Assembly: GCA_036925085.1 (NCBI GenBank)
Contig: JAUPFP010000014.1
Coordinates: 3,847,501 to 3,911,500, forward strand
Direction: 5' to 3'
Length of the DNA stretch: 64,000 bases
From: Brachycybe producta
Lineage: Eukaryota; Arthropoda; Diplopoda; Playtdesmida; Andrognathidae
Every line of letters begins with the position of its first letter. The first letter of the stretch is position 1. The translations under genes were made by a program, and so were the position numbers. The notes under the pieces are model-generated. The model saw only the letters and a program-made list of their open reading frames with translations, was not told the DNA's origin and did not search any database. This document shows, one piece after another, positions 10,901 through 23,600 of this stretch.

Positions 10901-11604
10901 GAGTAGAAATATTTTAAACAGATCTTGTCTTTAACAGACTTCCGTACGTTTTTATTTTGTTTTGTATTTTCGAAATATGCTGATAGATGGCGCTGATTTT
11001 CTTCCAATTGGTTATTTGACGTTGACCTTCTCTGAAGAGTAGGCGGTCGGTCTCTCTCTTTCATCTCGTGACGTATTTCAGCATTTTTCAGTCACACTTC
11101 AGGTGAAATTACAACACATTTTTCAATGAATTTCTCCATTCTGATTAATATATTCTTTTAAAACGTTTTCTCATTTGTTATTACATGTAATTATCGATCG
11201 ATTGTATCTTTTTTCGTCTGTTTGTAGAGGGTTTTTTTCCGTTCGTTTCGCATGTGATTTGCGTTTGTTGTTGTTAATATGGCGTCTTCTTATGCCGAAA
11301 AAAAGGGGAGGAAAAGAGGGAGGGAGTTTTTGTCTCCCCGGCTTAAACGTCTTTTTAGCGGGTTTATTCAATGAAACAGCTGTGAAATGGACACTGAAGT
11401 TGAATTTGACTCATCTTCAGACGTCACATACATTTGAAATTCTGAAATGTTCATTTTTAAACAGCTGATTTTTGTCTTCTTTTTTTTTCTTTCTAATCTC
11501 TGGTTTTGTTTTCTTGTCATTTTTTTATTATTTAAGATTCGTTTATGGCCTTTCACATTAGTCTGTAATTAAGGAAAGAAGAAATAAAAGAAGGAGGATT
11601 GGAA
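7974..11604. other. AT-rich gap between EPS8-like and intersectin
   Basis: No coding exon is supportable here. Contents include a foldback element (8061-8300), a (GA)n tract near 8630, an (ATT)n microsatellite at 10107-10132, and long A/T-rich stretches. The missing 5' exons of the EPS8-like gene could be here but I cannot identify them. Positions 11100-11604 probably contain the intersectin promoter and 5' UTR, including a 31-codon upstream ORF starting at ATG 11279. Confidence 0.5.
8061..8300. repeat. Palindromic foldback element (family A)
   Basis: The copy opens ttctgtctttcaggtgcaaa and continues aattagaagggtaga and catgttgatatctt. The right half shows attgagctacccttctag, complementary to the left. 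It is the same family as the copies inside intersectin, the SLC6 gene and Brachyury. Confidence 0.8.
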
Positions 11605-14600
11605 ATGGCTGGAATGATAGGAGGAGGAGGAGTGGATCCGTGGGTCGTAACTCCGGAAGAAAGGGCCAAATTCGACGAACAGTTCCTTCAACAGAAGCCG
11701 ATTCAAGGAATCGTAACGGGAGAACAAGCGAAACAGTTCTTTTTACAGTCGCAATTGCCTCCTCTTGTCCTAGGGCAAATATGGCAAGCATTTTAAAACC
11801 ATCGTCCTTCTTTAAAATGCAGAAAACTACATTTCAGTGGTGAAGAAACTGCTAATCAATGTATTTATCCATAGAACGTCGTGGTAAATTGCAGAAATAT
11901 TCACGAAACTTTTAAAACAAGTTTTATGAACTTTTTTGGTGAATTTTACAGTTTTCTATTAAAATCTCTGCAATTTTCTACTATTTTCTGTATATTTTGT
12001 GCAGTTTTTTCAAGTGTTTATGCATTTTCCTAGTAGAGTTTTGTATTTAAAGGAGCCTGGTTATTAATCTTTGTTAGAATTATGTTTCTGTTTCATTTTT
12101 AGGTCTTTGGCCGACACAAACTCTGATGGAAAAATGGACAAAAACGAGTTTGCAATTGCAATGAAACTTGTTCAAATGAAGCTTAAAGGATTTGAAGTTC
12201 CGTCTGTTCTTCCGTTGTCGCTTCGTTCGCTTGTTTTACCCGTAGCCGGTGCCACTTTTCCGATCGGAGGAGGTGTTCGTACGGTTGTTCCTACTGGTAT
12301 CGGTGCCGCTTTTCCACCTTCTTCTCAGTTCGGAATGAAATCTGTTGCCAACGGAGCCGCTTTTAACACGAGTTTGTCTTTCAATGGTCTCATTTATTGC
12401 AGTTTTGTTTTATTTGCTCTTCTTTTTGGCAGTTCATTCGGCCTCTGGGCCAGTTTTAGCGGCCGGTGTTGTGGCTCCCGTTCATGTCGCTTCTCCGATC
12501 GATGTGAAAACGCAGAGATCCGCATCTATAACTAGTCAAGATTCGCCGACGGGATCGATGAGTTCTCCACTTCAGGAATGGGCCATTCCTCATCAGTCGA
12601 GGCTAAAGTACACGCAGCTTTTCAACACTCATGACCGGCTTCGAAGTGGCTTTCTTACGGGACCTCAAGCTCGTAACATTCTCTTTCAGACCGGGCTCTC
12701 TCAACCGGTTCTTGCCCAGATATGGTAATAAGTTTCGATCGTCGTGTTCCATCAAAAAAGAGATTTCTTTTATTGATTTCTTTTCTTGAAATTCGTAGGT
12801 CGTTGTCGGATCTCGATCGAGACGGTCGTCTCACTTGTGAGGAGTTCTGCGTCGCTTTACATTTGAGTGATTGTATGAAGGCCGGGGATAAACTTCCAAC
12901 TACTTTGCCTTCCGATCTCGTTCCTCCGTCTTTCCGAAAGAAGAGATCTTCTAGTCTCACGGGTTCGGCACCGGCTGGAGTTGGAATTGCGTCATCTGGT
13001 GCAGTGATTCCTGATCTTTTGGCCGGAGAAGTCAAAGATGATGAGAAGTTAAAGGCTGCAAACAGTTCGTTTTTTTGTGAATTCTAGATTTGTATCTTTG
13101 TGATAAGTCGTCATTTTTGTATTTTCAGTGACGACTTTTGAAGATAAAAGGCGAGAAAACTTTGAAAAAGGCCAGGCCGAATTAGAAAGACGGCGTCAGG
13201 CACTTCTTGAGAGTCAGAGAAAAGAACAAGAGGAAAGAGAACGGAAGGAACGTGAAGAACAGGAACGGAGAGAGAAGATACGGTAAAATCATGATGATGA
13301 TGAAACGTAGCTAAGTTTTTTGTGGATTGACGTTTAACGTTTTCAGACTAGAACAAGAACGTCGACGTCAGATGGAGCTCGAGAAACAACTTGCAAAGCA
13401 ACGAGAAGTGGAACAAGAGAAAGAGGATCAACGTCGTAAGGCGATGGAGCAGAGAGAAGCCGCTAGACGAGAGATGGAACGGCAGCGGCAACTCGAATGG
13501 GAGAAGCAACGAAGACAAGAGTTACTGACGCAGCGTCAGAAGGAACAGGAGAAGGTTCTTCAGCTCAAAGCTCAAAACCAGGCGCTTTCGATCGAGTTGG
13601 AACAACTCAACGAGAAAGTGAAAGACTTGAATCGAAAGATAGTGGAGACAAGAGGCGGAGTTGCAGAGATCAAGGGAGCGATCGATCAGATGAGATTGTC
13701 GAGAGATTCTAAGATTGGCGACATGGACACGATCAAAAAGCAGATAAAGGTTTTGTTTTCTTTCAGTTTCTAAAACACTTTTATCAAGAGATTGCCGAAA
13801 AGCTGTTGGAAACTTATCATAAAGTTTGTTTGTTTTTTTCTAGGATCAAAATCAGCAGTTGATTCAATTAAATCAAGAGAAAATGTGTTTGTCTGATCAA
13901 GTGAAGGTCAACAGTGTAAACAATCCTACTGGTAATTCATTGTTTCTTCTCATTTCATTCGTTTTTTTTTTTACTTCTTTTCTCTTTTTTTTTTCTTGTT
14001 AGCCGATTCGTTCAATCTTGTCATGCACAGTTTCGGCAACCGTCAGATCACGATAAAAACGTTGAAAGACCGATTATCGAACCTCGAGAACGACCTATCT
14101 CAGAAACTTCTCGATATTGAGAGTAATAATGCTCATTTAGCAGAACTCAAGCAGCAGATCGCGACACTTGTGTCGGGATCAACGGAACTCTTTCACGCTT
14201 ACGAAGAGCGGCGTAAAATTATTCTCGAACAGAAACGGCAGAAAGGAATTCCAGTGACGATGGCCGTTTCCTCTTCGGTTCCTACGAATGACGCTTTCGG
14301 TGGCGCTTGGGAGAAGGACGCTTGGCCTGTAGACGGGGCTGCTTCGACAGGTGTCGAGAATGCGTTCAGTGTGGGTGCAGTGAGTGGAGACGCTTGGGGT
14401 TCGGCCGACGGGTGGCCGGTAGACAGTTCCTCTTCGATCGGAGGATGGGGAACGACGGCAGCCACCATAGATAATGGCACCACTTTAGCTAAATACCGTA
14501 CTCTGTATGCTTTCGAAGCAAGGAATGTGGACGAGTTGTCCATTATGCCTGGAGACATCGTCACGGTACGAGAAAAGAAAAAGAAACTATCTTGAACGAG

Positions 14601-17600
14601 TAGTTTTTTTTTCTCGTTGCGAGTTCCGGGGGTTTGAGAGAAATATCAATTTTAAACTAATATTTCGATTCTGTAGTTTCAGAAGAGCAATACTAAAGAA
14701 AAGTTGAAAGTTTGTTAGAAACTAAAAAGGTAGCTCAATGACTCAATAGTATTTTCATGTTGATATTTTTCAAAATGAACTTTTAATAGACAAGAATTTA
14801 AAAAATATCGTCTGATTAATGTTTTTTCATTTTCAAACTAACATAAAATGAAAATGTTTTTCAGTGATTCAGCTATCCTTTTATCAATTTATTTTGCTCC
14901 TGTAAGACGGAATAACCAGAGTTTGAGGGATGCCGTTTACACTAAGAAACCACTTTAAAGAAGAAAAAAATTATAATTTTTTAGGTTTTTGTTGGTCAAG
15001 TGAGTGAACCCGGTTGGTTGAGTGGTGAGTTAAAGGGTAAGACGGGCTGGTTTCCTGAATCTTACGTCGAAGCCATAACTTCCTCTGAGAATGGTGCCAA
15101 CGAGACGACGGCGATTGTGGACGGAAGTGATCACAGTTTGACCGGTGTCAGAGAGACGGTTCATATCGTCGGAACGGAAATGAAGATGACTCTTTCGTGA
15201 GTCAACGAATCTCTTTGCTCGCGACGACTTGTTCTGTATTTATGCTCAAGAGAAGTTTTGTTTCTTAAAAAAGAGGGATTCAGGAGGCACCAGAAAGTAT
15301 TAGCGATAACGGATCGATTGGTGGCGAAGTCGTTACGGCCGAACCACCGACGTCCGCGTTTATGCAAGTTCCCAAGTCGACGGTCGCCTCCACGTCGCCT
15401 GTACCTGGACAGGGTCAAACTGTCGATGGTTTACTGGCTCGAGCTCAGTTTCCGTGGAGAGCAAAAAAGGATAACCATTTGACGTTCAATAAGGGTGACG
15501 TGATTACGATCAGAGAACAGCAGGACGTTTGGTGGTTCGGAGAGTTGAATGGACTTCAGGGATGGTTTCCGAAGTCTTACGTCAAACTTGTTTCTTCTAC
15601 TAATGAAGGGTTTGATTAAACGATTTGATTTTCTTTTTCTTGAGCGGGGGTTGAACTCTTGTTTTATTTTGTTATTATTCAGAGAACCAGATCTTGGAAT
15701 GAATCGAGATGAAATTGGACGACCCTTAGGTTGGCTTTTTATTTAGAGAAAAACGACGGGGACATTTTTTAAAGCAATTTATCACATAATCTCAAGATGT
15801 AGTTGAAACTTAAATGTTTATAATATATTTGGTGATTTTATGAATAGCTGATTTTGGAACTGTCGATCATTCTGCTTTTTTGGAGCAAAATTACGAGAAA
15901 CTATTAAAGTGTTTTAGAAACTGGAACGGTAGCTTGATCACTTGAGGATATTTCTTTGTTGATATCTTTTAAAATCAACTTTTTATAGACAAAAATTTAA
16001 AAAAATTTTTTTGTCTTAAAGTTTGGCGTTTTCAAACGGAAATAAAGCGTAATTTAGAAATATCAACGTGATTGAGGTACCTCCTACTAGTTTCTAAAAC
16101 ACTTTCAAGTTTTTCTTAATTTTATTCCTGAAGGACAGAATAATATGATATCAAGGAGCGTTTACACTTTAAAAACACCTTAAAACGTAAATTCATCGTT
16201 AGGAGTTTATGACCAATAAAAAGAACGAAATCAGTTTTAAAACTGCTACAAAGAGCTTATTTTGAACGATGATGTTATGAAAGTTATCTATGCAAATTCG
16301 TTTACTCTTCTAGTTTCAAATATATCTTGAAATTCTTTCGTACGTTGCTTCAAAAACGTGTTCTTAACGAAAAAGAAGGAGCAATCTGTGAGTTGTCGAG
16401 TGATTGAACGTGTCAATTTCGTTTCGTTTAGATGATTATTATGTGGCGATGTACAGCTATCAGTCGGGAGAACCCGGCGATCTCATGTTTAACCAAGGAG
16501 ACACGATTCTCGTAATGAAGTGCGAAGGTGATTGGTGGACTGGTTCTATCGGAGATCAAACCGGTATCTTTCCATCGAATTACGTCAAGAAGTTGAATGA
16601 AGATGTGAGAATTTTTGTTTAGTTTTATAGCTTCAAATCGATTCTATTTGACTTTTATTGTTTCGTTTTCAGGGTGAACTATCATTGAATCCGGATGAGC
16701 CTCCTCCAGAGGTACTTTTTTGGTTGTTGTTTGTCGTTTTTATCTCATTCTTGTTCTTTCTCTTTGTCGTTCATCTCTCATCATTCTTTTTCATAATGCA
16801 CTTCTTATTTTTCTAATTGCACAAACGCCACTTTAGCCTGAGGAAGAAGCTCCGAGTTTTCCAGACTTCAAGGTATTTATTTTCTTCCGACACTTTTCTT
16901 CTTTTTCAAACTCGTTTTCACTTTTTGTCAACATTTTCAACAGTTCATTACTTAAATTCTAGTTGTTCTATGGAGAAATTGAAATTGTGTTAGAAACTAG
17001 AAACTGTAGCTGAATGTCACTTAATTTTATCTTGATGATATCTTTTAAAATGAACTTTTAATAAACAACAACAAGTAGATGTTCTCTGCTTAAAGTTGAG
17101 TCGTTTTGTGAAACTGTCACAAAAAGGTCATTTTAAAATATATCATCTAGAAAATCTACTTGAGTGTTCCATTTACTTTTCTACTTTTTAAAACACTTTC
17201 AATTATTAAAATCTTATATCTGAAACGTAGAATAACCTGGAATTTGAAGGGAGGTTTTTCACCTTAAACTGAACTTTATAAAGTTGTTTTGCAATGATTT
17301 TTTAAAGCAGCTGAGTGAAGCTGAAATACCTGAAATGGAAATTAAGGTGATTTAAATTGTTTAGTGTTGTTAATTTTAGTTATTGTGAGTGGGTTTGTTC
17401 TTTATTTTTTTAAAAAAAAATGCTGCTTTTCGTGTAGCGAGAGGCGCCCGAACCGCCTACCACTCCAAAGGTGTGATTTCTAAGACAAGAGAAATGATTG
17501 TTTTTGTGTTGTTGTTCTTTTCTGAATTTTGTAGTTTTAAATTATTTCGTGGTTTTGTTTTCAAACAGAGTAAAAGTGGAAAGAAACCAGAAATAGCTAT

Positions 17601-20600
17601 GGTTATTGCTCCGTACGTTGCCACGGGATCGGAGCAACTCGGCCTTCAGAAAGGGCAGCTGATTTCCATTCGTAAAAAGAACTCGTCAGGATGGTGGGAG
17701 GGAGAATTACACGTACTTTTTGTTTTTATACTCTACACGTTTGTTGGGTGCAACATGGTGATGAATAATGGTTAATCGCCTTTTTTGTCTTTCTTAGGCT
17801 AAGGGAAAGAAGCGGCAAATGGGCTGGTTTCCAGCGTCTTACGTTAAGCTGATGTCCAGCGAGTCGAGTGCACGTAGCACTCCAGAACCGTCGCAGAGCA
17901 GAGACGAGAAAGAATCTAAAGGTTGTTTTTGAATTGTGTGTTTTTTCATAAATTGTCACTAAAATTCTAGTTATTTGGTTTTTTTTTTAAACATAAGTTG
18001 TTTACAAAATACCGAATAACTAGAAAATTTGAAAAGAATCTGAATCATGCATTTATAAAGAAAATCAAACGTGCTTTAGAAACTAAAAGAGTAATTGAAT
18101 TAGAAACAAGGAAACATAGAAACTGTAAAAGAAACTGAACGGCTGATTTTTGAACTTTTTGTTATTTTACGTGTTTAAGAAGATAACTGACTTATTTAAT
18201 AGTTACTTTCATGTTGAGATCTTTCAAAATAAACTTTTTTAATGGCGAAAATTGAAGAAATGTTGCTCACATAAAAAGCTTATTTTAAAAGATACCGAGA
18301 AAGAAATATCATTAAGTGATTGTGCTACCCTTCAATTTCTTATAACAATTTCAGGTTTCTCTTAATTTTCTTATCAAAAGATCAAATAAAAGAGTTTGAG
18401 GGATTTTTACACTTTAATACCACATCGGATGATAACCAGAGCAACATTGAGCTTTTCCGTGTGTGCATTTTCTAATTTGCTGTTGATATTTTTGTTCTTG
18501 TACAGAGTTGGTGATCGCACTTTATGCTTACAATGCTCAAAACGAAGACGAGTTGAACTTTGAGAAGGAGGCGATCATCTCGGTGATAAACAAAGACGAC
18601 GACGCTTGGTGGAGAGGAGAATACAACGGAGCAGTCGGGGTGTTTCCTTCGAACTACGTTGAGCCGTATTCCGATGCAAACGCAGCCGACTCTTCGTCTC
18701 TACGTAAGTGACAATTTTCTATCTTCTCTCTTCTTACTTCTTTTATGCCGTAAATTTGAAACATCTCGAACATTAACGTAAGAGATAAAACAATGAGTTT
18801 TCTTTAAGAAGAAAAGTCGAGATTTGTTTTGTTCAAAATTGTAGCTCTGATAATTGATCGTCTTCAATTTACAGGATGATTTGTTTGTTCGGTTAATTCG
18901 AAGGCTGTCGACTGAAGACGACACGAATACACGAGATGCACTACCATACCATTCTCTCTTCTGATTTTCCTCCTCCCCTCTCCTCTTCTCGTGAAAAGAG
19001 GGGAATTTTGAGTGAACTGAACGAAGCGAAAGGGAGGGATTCGGGGGCCATTTCTTTCTCTCTTCTACGCACACCTACGGTCGATTTTTCGTTTGATCTT
19101 TGCTTCAGTTTTAAACTTCTCGCTGTTTTGTTCTTCTCTTTATTGGAAAATCTGAAGCATTTTTTTTTTTCGTTGTCGAAACTATTCTTTTTGGTGGCAG
19201 TTCTGAACTCTCTTATGTCTTTCTATTTATTTATTTCGATATTTTTTTTTGTTTTTCTGTCGTTTTTCTCGTAAATTAGGTAAGGTATTTTTTTTTACTA
19301 TTTGGTTCTAAAAACAAATTGGCTTTTTTCATCTTCTTTTCGATCTTTGGTTATGTGTTTTTTCGTGTTCAGTTTTCTCGTCATTTTGCTCGTACTTTTC
19401 TTAATATACGAAACGGAAACAACTTTGGAAATGTCTTGTTCTCGTGACAAGAAACCAACAAAAAAAGATAACGTCGTTGTTTCATATAATTTTTGCACGG
19501 TTTTGGTTTTGTCTTCCTTTTTTGTTCTTCTCTTTTTCTCGGACTGGAAAAAAGGGATTTATCGATGGGGAGGGAGCGGGAGAGGGGAATGCTATGGTAG
19601 TGCGTGTCTTGTGTTTTTGTTCTGTTCTTTTATTTTGATCGTTTTCGTTTTTTGCTCGACGGTTTTCTTTATTTTGTTATTAATCTTGTTGCAAGTCGAT
19701 TAGACGATTCTCAGAAAAATCTCAAAATACTTTTATTTACCTTCTTTTTTTTTTTCTTGACATTTTATTTTGGTGTCGTAACTAATTGCCTGATAGCACA
19801 AAGTGCCATTTGAATTTATTTAAATATATTGTAAAATGTTTCCTTCCTATCAAACATTACGAAACGTTACGGAACTTATACGAGTAAAAACGTGAATTAG
19901 GACTCTTGATATTGACACGCGTTGAATATTTATTCTAGTTGAAAAGAAATCAAGATGGCTTTAGTAACTTGAAAAGAGGTCTTAAAAAATAAACTTTTTA
20001 TGGCATTTAGAAGAAGAAAAAAGACTAAACAACTTATGTTAGAAATTGAAATGATAAATTTTGAAATTTGCCATATAAAGTTTTGAATCTAATGTTTTCT
20101 AGTTTTTCTAAAACACTTCTTCTTAAAATTGCTTCTAAAACTCAGAATATCTCAAGAGTTCTATTTCATTTTTTTCTTCTTACATTTGCATATTATGCAA
20201 ATTCTATATTTATGTATCCTTTGATAATCTCTGGTTTTTTTGCGGCTTTCTCGGAATTTAGAACTTCTCGAATCTTAATTTAATCTAATTTTACAAAGAA
20301 TCTCGATTTCTCACTTTTGCATCAGGTTCTTTTAACTTAATATTGAATTAACTTTGCTTTGAATTTGTTTAGAATTCTTGAGAAATAGTTGAATATCTGT
20401 TACTGTTCTTTTTTATGCTCTTTTCATGTTTGTTAACTCGCTACTTAACTTTATTTAAGTTTAAAACAAAGTTTTATTCATTTTTAAGGCAACTAGAAAA
20501 GAAATGTATTTTTCAGTTAAAGAAGCTTGTTAGAGGCTAGCATTTAGAAATAGTCTTTTTCAGACTTAAAACTGTAACCTTTACCTGAGGTTCTTTTACT

Positions 20601-23600
20601 TAAAAACACATTTTTTTCTCTGTTGCTTTACAAATAATCATTGGGATTGAAAGCAATACGCAAAAGAAAGAGTTTTTAAAATTAGTTTTCGTGTTAATCA
20701 ATTGTACATAAAGAGAAGATGAATTTTATCTTTCTCTTTCTCGATGGAGAGAGAGAAAGGGAGAACTTTGTACTTAAGAATGAGACGTAAGTCATGGTTT
20801 TTTTTTTTGTTTCATGATCATTGTTTTGGTGTTCTTGTCCTTCTATTTCGATAGTGACCAGTGGCCAGTTTTTGGTCATCTTGTTTGGAAGCTACTTAAG
20901 AAAAAAAATTTGCTCCAAACCATCGTTTTATGGATGCAAAAAAAAATGTATACAGTATAGTTAGTTAAAGTAACTCTTGAATAGCTTTCGGTTTTTTATT
21001 AATTAAAATTCTTGTCTTCACGATGAACTTAATACTCTAGCACATAATAATAATAATAATAATACGTTTATGACATCGTCGTAAAACCATTAATCGAGAG
21101 AGATTCTTATTACGATAGCATCGTTAAGTGTTTGTGTGTTTATGTAAACGAACTTGTATTTTCTTGTTCGGAGTTTTAGTCACCAGTATTCATGCGATTT
21201 CGATCGTTTAAAATTGTTTCACCGTTCGTTTTTCATGTGTGTGTGTGAATGTGCCAATTAAAACAACCAAAAAAAAATGTTAGTAAATAAACTTTCAGTC
21301 TAATTACGGTTAAAATGGCGTTAATATAAATTTATATCTCGATTAGCAAATATTGTTTATTTTTTTTTGTTTTATATATAATTTAGTAAAAACGTTGTCG
21401 AACCTGACGCCGGTCGAGCGGAAGCGACAGGGTTACATTCACGAACTAATTACAACCGAAGAGACGTACATGGAAGACATGGATATTGTTTTAGATGTAC
21501 GTATATACATAAATCGATGTGTGGCTCTTGTCTACTACGTTTACATGTTGGTGGTTTTTACTTTTCGTTTTTGTTTTCTGTTATAATAAGGCTTTTCAAA
21601 AACCGTTGAAGAATTCGAGAGTTGTTACGGATGATGAGTTGGCGATCATTTTTGTAAACTGGAATGAATTGATCAAATGCAATGTGAAATTACTAAAGTT
21701 CGTTTTTATCGATTCTTTTTTTTTTTTAGAATTTCGGTTTATGAGATATTTAATATTTTCGGCTTTTTAAATTTATAGGGCACTTCGAGTTCGACGCAAA
21801 ATGAGCAATAATGGCATAATTTATATGATTGGAGACATTCTTTGTGAAAATGTTAGTTTCGTTCATTTTAGTAAAACCAGGAGAAAGAATGCTTTTTTTT
21901 GTAACTTTTAAGTGCATTTCAGAATTTATTCTTAATTTGAATCATTGAATGACGATATAAGGTTTTAAAAAAATGAATTTGAATTTTCAAATAGACATAA
22001 AAAGCGTATTTTAAAATATATCAACGTGAAAACACCCTGAAGTTATTGACCTACCCTTCTAGTTTATAAAACACTTTCCAAGTTTTATCGTAATTTGTCT
22101 TCTGAAAGAGGTATAATCGGAATTCGAGGGGCTTTTTACACTTTAAACCTCTATGTTGGCTCAAAAAAAGTTTTCTTTTGGTTTTTCTTATATCATGTTT
22201 AAAAAAATGAACCGATTGAGAATGTAAATAATTAATATTGTCTTTAAAGTTGCCGAATATGTCGCCTTACGTGCGCTTCTGTAGCTGCCAGCTGAACGCA
22301 GCTGCTATCATACAGAACAAGACCGAAAGCAGCCAAGAGTTTCGCGATGTCACTAAAGTTAGAAACGAGACTTTCCCAAAAAAAGGTTTCTTTTCTTCTG
22401 ATGTTTCTTTTTTAAACGTTACTAGAAATGTCAAGCGGACCCTAGAACGAAAGGAATGCCAGTTAGTTCGTTCCTTTTGAAACCGATGCAACGGATTACG
22501 CGATATCCACTCACGATTAAGAAGGTATCTTATATTATAATAAACGTTTAATTTTCGAAATAATCGTTGTATGTAAATTTTAACTTGTTTTGTTTGCTTC
22601 AGATTCTGGAGAACACTTTGGAGTCTCATCCCGACTACGCTAATTTACAGGAGGCTCTCGGTCGAGCGGAAGAAATTTGCAACCAAGTGAACGAAGGAGT
22701 ACGAGAGAGAGAAAATACGGATCGACTGGAATGGCTTCAACGATGCGTCAATTGTGATAATCTTGCAGAAGTAATCGTACTTTTGTCTCGGCGAAGACTT
22801 ATATGGGTTTTAATTTCGATATTGTCGTTAACAGAAGATTACGTTCAATTCTGTGACGAACATACTCGGGCCGAGAAAGTTTTTACACTCTGGAACTCTG
22901 ATCAAGTCTAAGAGTGGAAAAGAATTAACTGCGTTTCTTTTTAATGATTTTTTGTTACTGACTCAACCGAATAAAAGTAACGTAGGAAATTCTGTATCAC
23001 GTCCCAAGTCGGTAATTCTCGACCTCACAACGAATTCTCAGTTTAAGATGTACAGAAAGGTAAAGTATTAGTTCTTGTCGCCTTTTCTGAATGTGATTCC
23101 GATAAGCTGATTTCGTTTCTGTTTTAAAATGAAGCCGATATTTCTGAACGAGATCATGGTGGAGACAGAGGAAGGTGGCGTCAATTCAGACAACAGTGGA
23201 ATTCACCTTCAGATACGACACATCGATCACACGTATCACTTCAAAGCGCTTACTTCGAACGAACGGTGTGTGGTGAAGATTTTGGCTTTTTACGATTCCA
23301 AAACATTTAAATTAGAAATCTTTATTAATCTGTAGAACTTTTCTAAAAACAACGTCATGAAAAAATTGAAAGTATTTTTTTTAGAAAACTAGAAGAGTAA
23401 ATGAATCATTTATGAGATATATTTTCATTTTGATATCTTTAAGAAAATTAACTTTTTAATGCAGTTTGTTTTCAAACTGCAACAAAAAATGTGTATTTTG
23501 AAAGATTATCGTCATGAATATGTTATAAAAAAATAATTAAAATTGCCATAAAAAGTTTATTTTGAATTATATTAATATGAAAAATGTTCTAAAGTGATTT

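Noticed and set aside
10867..11064. Minus-strand open frame (65 codons, begins MKERDRPPTLQRR) with a possible GTACGG donor, as first exon of the EPS8-like gene
   Set aside because: No resemblance to the EPS8 N-terminus, no phase evidence to the next known exon 3 kb away, and composition fits random AT-rich sequence.
11279..11374. 31-codon ORF (MASSYAEKKG start) upstream of intersectin
   Set aside because: More likely an upstream ORF in the 5' UTR than a gene; no donor joins it to another coding exon.
22525..22602. Intersectin intron 24 donor GTATCTTAT as another U12 intron
   Set aside because: The donor deviates from GTATCCTT, and the acceptor has an ordinary pyrimidine-rich tract (tttgtttgcttcag), so it is U2-type.
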